Assembly: GCA_002345545.1 (NCBI GenBank)
Contig: DDVW01000046.1
Location: 53,016 to 75,913, forward strand
Length of the DNA stretch: 22,898 nt
Direction of reading: 5' to 3'
From: Stenotrophomonas sp. UBA2302
GTDB taxonomy: Bacteria > Pseudomonadota > Gammaproteobacteria > Xanthomonadales > Xanthomonadaceae
Below the pieces are notes generated by a model that had not been told where the DNA came from, ran no database searches, and saw only the letters and a list, made by a program, of their open reading frames with translations. Below, piece after piece: positions 17,041 to 22,898 of the stretch; the first letter of the stretch is position 1, and every line of letters begins with the position of its first letter. The translations under genes were made by a program, and so were the position numbers.

Positions 17041-17046
17041 TATAAT
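17041..17046 (+). promoter_or_regulatory. Putative -10 box for the glycine riboswitch-gcvP transcript
   Basis: A perfect TATAAT lies 21 bases before the first riboswitch stem, so transcription would start near 17053, just ahead of the aptamer. No good -35 box is seen 16-18 bases upstream, which would fit activator dependence. Confidence 0.55.
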
Positions 17047-17066
17047 TGCCGCGCTGCATGCAACAC

Positions 17067-17239
17067 GGTGGGAGAAGCGGCTCACCCCGCTGCCGAAGGC
17101 GCAAACGCCCGTAAATCGCTCAGGCCCGATACCACCTGCAACAAAACTCTGGAGAGACCGGTAACTACCGGCGCCGAAGGGGCAAGAAGCGCACGATCCT
17201 CGTCGCGGCGCTTCCAAACTCTCAGGCAAAAGGACAGAG
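17067..17239 (+). ncRNA. Tandem glycine riboswitch
   Basis: Two glycine aptamers lie one after the other. Aptamer I (17067-17136) is closed by GGTGG/CCACC and contains GGGAGA, GCCGAAGGCGCAA and CGCTCAGGCCC. Aptamer II (17147-17239) is closed by CTCTG/CAGAG and contains GGAGAGACCGG, GCCGAAGGGGCAA and the near-consensus CTCTCAGGCAAAAGGACAG. The two are joined by a short A-rich linker (17137-17146). Tandem aptamers of this kind upstream of glycine cleavage genes bind glycine and usually raise expression when glycine is high. Here gcvP follows 120 bases downstream. Confidence 0.95.
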
Positions 17240-17358
17240 GGGCGCAAGACAGACCACCGGTCTGCCGGTTGTAGTGCCGCCTTGGCGGTGCTGCGGCCTG
17301 CCGGTGCCGGCCTTGCCACCCCCCGCCTCTGCCCGCACGTCTTCTCCGGATGTCAGCC
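17240..17358 (+). promoter_or_regulatory. Leader between riboswitch and gcvP (probable expression platform)
   Basis: This non-coding leader holds at least two stems: CAGACC/GGTCTG (17250-17255 with 17259-17264) and an AGTGCCGCC/GGCGGTGCT hairpin (17273-17281 with 17284-17292, two G-T pairs). Neither is followed by a T run, so control by terminator is not evident; control at ribosome access near the start codon is the alternative. This is inference. Confidence 0.45.
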
Positions 17359-20244
<2,886 letters not shown>

Positions 20245-20272
20245 CCGTCACAGGCTCGGGCATGAGTAAACA

Positions 20273-20298
20273 GGAAACCCCGCTTCGGCGGGGTTTCC
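20273..20298. terminator. Bidirectional terminator between gcvP and the AraC gene
   Basis: A perfect 11-bp stem (GGAAACCCCGC at 20273-20283 with its complement at 20288-20298) closes a TTCG tetraloop and is followed by ACTTTT. On the - strand the arm reads into the 3' end of the regulator gene, so it can serve both convergent genes. Confidence 0.92.
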
Positions 20299-20303
20299 AC
20301 TTT

Positions 20304-21032
20304 TCAGGCTTCCGTGTTATCGCCAGCCTGCGCACGCCCGGCGATCAGCGCCCGGTACTGCCGTGGCGACATGCCGACCTCGGCCTTGAACTTGCGGGCA
20401 AACGCGCTCTGGTCGGTGAAGCCGCAGGCCTGGCCGATGCTGGCGACACTGTCATCGCCATGCAGCAGGTGCAGCGCGATCTGGATGCGCAAACGGGTAA
20501 GCACTTGCTGCGGGGTCATCTGGAACACCTTGCGGAAGCTGCGCTCCAGCTTGGACAGCGAGAACCCGGTGATGTCCAGCAGGGTCTGCATGCGCACGTT
20601 CTCGGCGTAATGCGTATTGAGATAGTCCAGCGCCAGCCGCAACGGCTCGTACTGCGATTCCAGCCCGCCGCGCTGGCCAAGGTCGCGCGAGATGCCGATC
20701 AGGCCGACGATCTTTCCGTTCTCCACGATCGGCCGCTTGCAGGTCAGGCACCAGCCGGGCTGGCGGTTGGCGAACAGCTGCAGCTCCATCACGTTTTCGA
20801 TGATCTCACCGGCCAGCACCCGTTCGTCCTGCGCGACATAGGCCTCGCTCATGCCCGCCGGGTACAGCTCATCGGCGCGCCTGCCGATCACCTCGCTGCG
20901 CGACTTCACCCCCAGCCGCTGCATCATCGTCATGTTGACGTGGGTGTAACGCCCTTCCCCGTCCTTGGCGAAGAACAGCACGCTGGGAATCGCGTCGAAC
21001 AGGGCTTCGATTTCGGCAGGGTCGATACGCAT
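20304..21032 (-). CDS. PAS domain-AraC family transcriptional regulator
   Basis: The 242-residue protein has an N-terminal PAS domain (about 6-118): EIEALFDAIPSVLFFAKDGEGRYTHVN, then the RRADELYPAG region and the closing strands CLTCKRPIVENGKIVGLIGISRDL. The C-terminal part (about 136-232) is an AraC-type double helix-turn-helix: MQTLLDITGFSLSKLERSFRKVF (first HTH, 148-170) and VASIGQACGFTDQSAFARKFKAEVGMSPRQYR (second HTH, 196-227), with the usual GFTDQSAFARKFK signature. The PAS domain suggests sensing of a ligand, redox state or cofactor; Cys95 and Cys98 form CLTC. The ATG at 21032 puts PAS at the N terminus; the frame upstream has no domain character. Its target is unknown; it is divergent from the small gene at 21198. 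Confidence 0.92.
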   Translation of the reverse strand: MRIDPAEIEALFDAIPSVLFFAKDGEGRYTHVNMTMMQRLGVKSRSEVIGRRADELYPAGMSEAYVAQDERVLAGEIIENVMELQLFANRQPGWCLTCKRPIVENGKIVGLIGISRDLGQRGGLESQYEPLRLALDYLNTHYAENVRMQTLLDITGFSLSKLERSFRKVFQMTPQQVLTRLRIQIALHLLHGDDSVASIGQACGFTDQSAFARKFKAEVGMSPRQYRALIAGRAQAGDNTEA

Positions 21033-21197
21033 CAAACAGAGTCCGGCGCGGTGCAGTGGCCGCATTCTAGCCAACCTGCCGCGACGGGTCCTTCCACCCG
21101 GAACCGGATCAGTACGGCGTACCTTGCCCGGCGTTTCACGCTCTTCCCGCATGGCCCGGTCTATATCTGCAAGCCCCCACATCACGCAGGCCAGGCC

Positions 21198-21392
21198 ATG
21201 AGCCAAGGCGACAAATCCAGCTATACCGACAAGCAGAAGCGCCAGGCGGCGCACATCGAAAAGAGCGAGAAGGCGCGCGGCGCAAGCACTTCGACGGCCC
21301 AGCGCATCGCCTGGGCCACCGTCAACAAGCAGGACGGTGGCGGCAGGAAATCCGGCAGCGGACGGAAATCATCCGGCGACAGCAAAGACTGA
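21198..21392 (+). CDS. Small basic hydrophilic protein, often annotated as plasmid stabilisation protein
   Basis: This 64-residue protein has the pattern GDKSSYTDKQKRQAAHIE near the N terminus, AWATVNKQDGGGRKSGSG in the middle, and a Ser/Lys/Gly tail. I recognise it as the widespread small protein family with SYTDKQKRxAxHIExxYxxRG and AWATVNK motifs, commonly given the name plasmid stabilisation protein or left as hypothetical; the true function is unknown. It is probably disordered and may bind nucleic acid (inference from charge). Here the usual longer Glu-rich middle is shorter. No strong Shine-Dalgarno sequence is seen before ATG 21198. The gene is divergent from the AraC regulator. Confidence 0.75.
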   Translation: MSQGDKSSYTDKQKRQAAHIEKSEKARGASTSTAQRIAWATVNKQDGGGRKSGSGRKSSGDSKD

Positions 21393-21474
21393 GCACCCGC
21401 ATGCGGCCGGATTGCGCAACATCACCGCAGCGGCAGGCATGCATCATCGCAGCTCGCCCCATTGGACTACGACG

Positions 21475-21885
21475 ATGCCCCACCTGCCTGCTCCCACCGC
21501 CTATGCCGTCGGCCAGCTCTGGGCCTGCAAGGGCCGCCACAACGATGAACAGCCGACCCTGCTGATCAACCGTATCGACCAGCACCCGCTCGGCGGCGGC
21601 AACATCTACCACGTCAGCTTCGATGGCCTGAAAATCCGTCACCCCGGCCTGCCCGGCGGCTACATGACCCGGCTTGCCCACGCGCCGGTCACCGCGCAGA
21701 CGCTGGAGCGCAGCCAGCTGCGTTTTGTCGGGGAGCGGCAGCCGGATCCCGCCTATCTGCAGGGCTACGCACAATGGCGCGAGGCCTTTGATGCGGGCCA
21801 GGCCGGCTCGTTCGGGGTCAGCGCCCCGACCCTTCTGGAGATCGTCGAGCGCCGCATCAACGGCACGCCACTCGACCAGCCCTGA
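21475..21885 (+). CDS. Hypothetical protein (136 aa), unrecognised
   Basis: I do not recognise the family. The protein has one folded-looking unit: VGQLWACKGRHNDEQPTLLINRID (12-35), GNIYHVSFDGLKIRHPGLPGG (42-62), then ERSQLRFVGERQPDPAYLQGYAQWREAFDAGQAGSF (78-113) and a C-terminal helix TLLEIVERRIN (119-129). There is no signal peptide or membrane segment. Codon use resembles the neighbours. The ATG at 21475 starts just before the conserved-looking VGQLW phrase; the frame remains open back to 21337, where it would overlap the preceding gene, so I chose 21475. No typical ribosome site is obvious. It follows the 64-residue gene by 82 bases on the same strand. Confidence 0.75.
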   Translation: MPHLPAPTAYAVGQLWACKGRHNDEQPTLLINRIDQHPLGGGNIYHVSFDGLKIRHPGLPGGYMTRLAHAPVTAQTLERSQLRFVGERQPDPAYLQGYAQWREAFDAGQAGSFGVSAPTLLEIVERRINGTPLDQP

Positions 21886-21891
21886 GCCGGA

Positions 21892-22011
21892 TCACCCCGC
21901 CGCCAGCACTCCGCCCATGCTGAGGATCAGCACATAGGCCGGGGCACGCAGACCGGCCACCAGAGAGTTGCGAGCCTGCAGGTAATCGAGAATGGCGATG
22001 TCGCAGAGCAT
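21892..22011 (-). CDS. Possible small ORF (39 aa) downstream of purA
   Basis: A 39-codon ORF runs from ATG at 22011 to TGA at 21892 on the - strand. GGAGG lies on the same strand just before the ATG (three bases between, which is tight). The product has a polar first half (MLCDIAILDYLQARNSLV) and a hydrophobic second half (APAYVLILSMGGVLAAG) that could be a single membrane segment. It lies just downstream of the purA terminator, so it would need its own promoter, and none is obvious in the 16 bases between. It may be a remnant of a larger gene or chance. Low confidence. Confidence 0.3.
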   Translation of the reverse strand: MLCDIAILDYLQARNSLVAGLRAPAYVLILSMGGVLAAG

Positions 22012-22027
22012 GCGCCTCCGCAAACAG

Positions 22028-22052
22028 AAAGGCCCCGCAGTGCGGGGCCTTT
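22028..22052. terminator. Terminator of purA
   Basis: A perfect 11-bp stem (AAAGGCCCCGC at 22028-22038 with its complement at 22042-22052) around AGT, with A and T ends on both strands, lies about 25 bases after the purA stop codon in the sense of transcription. Confidence 0.9.
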
Positions 22053-22077
22053 CCTCATGCAGCGACAGCGCGGTGGC

Positions 22078-22898
22078 TCAACCCCACAGATCCTTCAGGA
22101 TCATGGTGTGGTCGCGGTCCGGGCCGGTGGACACGATCGAGATCGGGCAACCGGCCAGTTCCTCCAGCGCGCGCAGGTAGGCGCGGGCAGCCGGCGGCAG
22201 CTTGTCCCACTCGGTGATGCCGTGGGTGTTCTCGCTCCAGCCCGGGAATTCCAGGTACACCGGCGTGCACTCTTCCCAGCCCTGCGCGTCCAGCGGCGCG
22301 TACTCGGTACGCTTGCCACGGTATTCGTAGGCGATGCAGACCTTGAGCTTCTCCATGCCGTCGAGCACGTCCAGCTTGGTGATGCACAGGCCGGAGATGC
22401 CGTTGATGGCCACGGCGCGCTTGAGCGCGACGATGTCCATCCAGCCGCAACGGCGCGGACGGCCGGTGGAAGCGCCGTACTCGGCACCGCGGTCACGGAT
22501 GCCCTGGCCGATCTCGTCGTCCAGCTCGGTCGGGAACGGGCCGCCGCCGACGCGGGTGGCATAGGCCTTGGCGATACCCAGCACGTAGTCGATCGCATCA
22601 GCGCCCACGCCGGCACCGGCCAGCGCGCCGCCGACGGTGGTGTTGGAGCTGGTGACGTACGGATAGGTGCCGTGGTCGATGTCCAGCAGCGCGCCCTGCG
22701 CGCCTTCGAACAGCACGCGCTTGCCCTGCTTGCGCAGGTCGTGGCAGATGCCGGCGACATCGGACTTCATCGGCTCGACGTATTCACCGAATGCCAGCAT
22801 TTCGGCATAGACGGTGTCGAAATCCACCGCTTCCACGCCCAGGTACTGGGTCAGCACGAAGTTGTGGTAATCCAGCGCGGCCTTGAGCTTTTCGGCCA
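22078..22898 (-). CDS. purA: Adenylosuccinate synthetase, 3' part (5' end outside window)
   Basis: PurA joins IMP and aspartate with GTP to form adenylosuccinate, the first committed step of AMP synthesis. About 272 C-terminal residues are present, out of about 430 in the family; the frame is open to the window edge, and the GTG near 22857 is internal. Family blocks are clear: VLFEGAQGALLDIDHGTYPYVTSSNTT, VGGGPFPTELDDE, ASTGRPRRCGWMD (with the catalytic-site Arg context), TKLDVLDG and STGPDRDHTMI near the C terminus. Only the N-terminal GTP and IMP region including the catalytic Asp and His is missing, because the window ends. A terminator follows the stop. No neighbour in the window is related to purine synthesis. 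Confidence 0.96.
   Translation of the reverse strand, partial: AEKLKAALDYHNFVLTQYLGVEAVDFDTVYAEMLAFGEYVEPMKSDVAGICHDLRKQGKRVLFEGAQGALLDIDHGTYPYVTSSNTTVGGALAGAGVGADAIDYVLGIAKAYATRVGGGPFPTELDDEIGQGIRDRGAEYGASTGRPRRCGWMDIVALKRAVAINGISGLCITKLDVLDGMEKLKVCIAYEYRGKRTEYAPLDAQGWEECTPVYLEFPGWSENTHGITEWDKLPPAARAYLRALEELAGCPISIVSTGPDRDHTMILKDLWG

Noticed and set aside
16074..17045. 323-codon + strand frame opposite the MFS gene
   Set aside because: Gln/Arg/His-rich shadow translation; it would run through the divergent promoter region and has no ribosome site or motif.
21033..21197. Promoter signals between the AraC gene and the 64-residue gene
   Set aside because: TATATC near 21162 and TTGCCC near 21124 were considered, but the spacing is too large for a sigma-70 promoter, so no promoter is listed.

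Overview
The window is an ordinary chromosomal segment from a high-GC gammaproteobacterium, most likely of the family Xanthomonadaceae (a Stenotrophomonas, Xanthomonas or Pseudoxanthomonas type genome). The evidence is strong G/C bias at third codon positions, the order maf-rng-yhdP-tldD-darP-pmbA, gcvP standing alone behind a tandem glycine riboswitch, and REP-like extragenic palindromes. The genus call is inference; no rRNA or other marker is present. I see no phage, insertion sequence, CRISPR array, toxin-antitoxin or defence genes, and no tRNA.

Left part (1-3000, + strand): the end of a WG-repeat-like protein, then a short operon tilS-xseB-ispA (tRNA-Ile lysidine synthesis, exonuclease VII small subunit, farnesyl diphosphate synthase). 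It ends at a strong bidirectional hairpin terminator facing a small DUF4870 membrane protein gene on the - strand.

Middle (3000-13150, mostly - strand): pmbA (tldE), with darP on + divergent from it across a repeat-rich spacer, then the - strand operon maf-rng-yhdP-tldD. TldD and TldE together form a protease that works on peptides, and here their genes lie about 0.9 kb apart with only darP between them. Maf (nucleotide house-cleaning), RNase G (RNA processing), YhdP (envelope lipid transport) and TldD follow the gene order also seen in enterobacteria.

Right part (13150-22898): an exported SIMPL/DUF541 protein and a TonB-like protein (+), separated by a terminator and a nested inverted-repeat element; a conserved hypothetical gene and a Bcr/CflA drug exporter (-); then a promoter, tandem glycine riboswitch and gcvP (+), in which glycine should switch on the decarboxylase of its own cleavage system. 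After a strong terminator come a PAS-AraC regulator (-), a 64-residue basic hydrophilic protein (+), an unrecognised 136-residue protein (+), a possible 39-codon small ORF (-) and the 3' two thirds of purA (-).

Most of the window is housekeeping. The items most worth a second look are the composite palindromic element at 4879-4995, the nested inverted repeat before the TonB-like gene, the palindrome at the riboswitch promoter, and the small ORF with a Shine-Dalgarno sequence downstream of purA.
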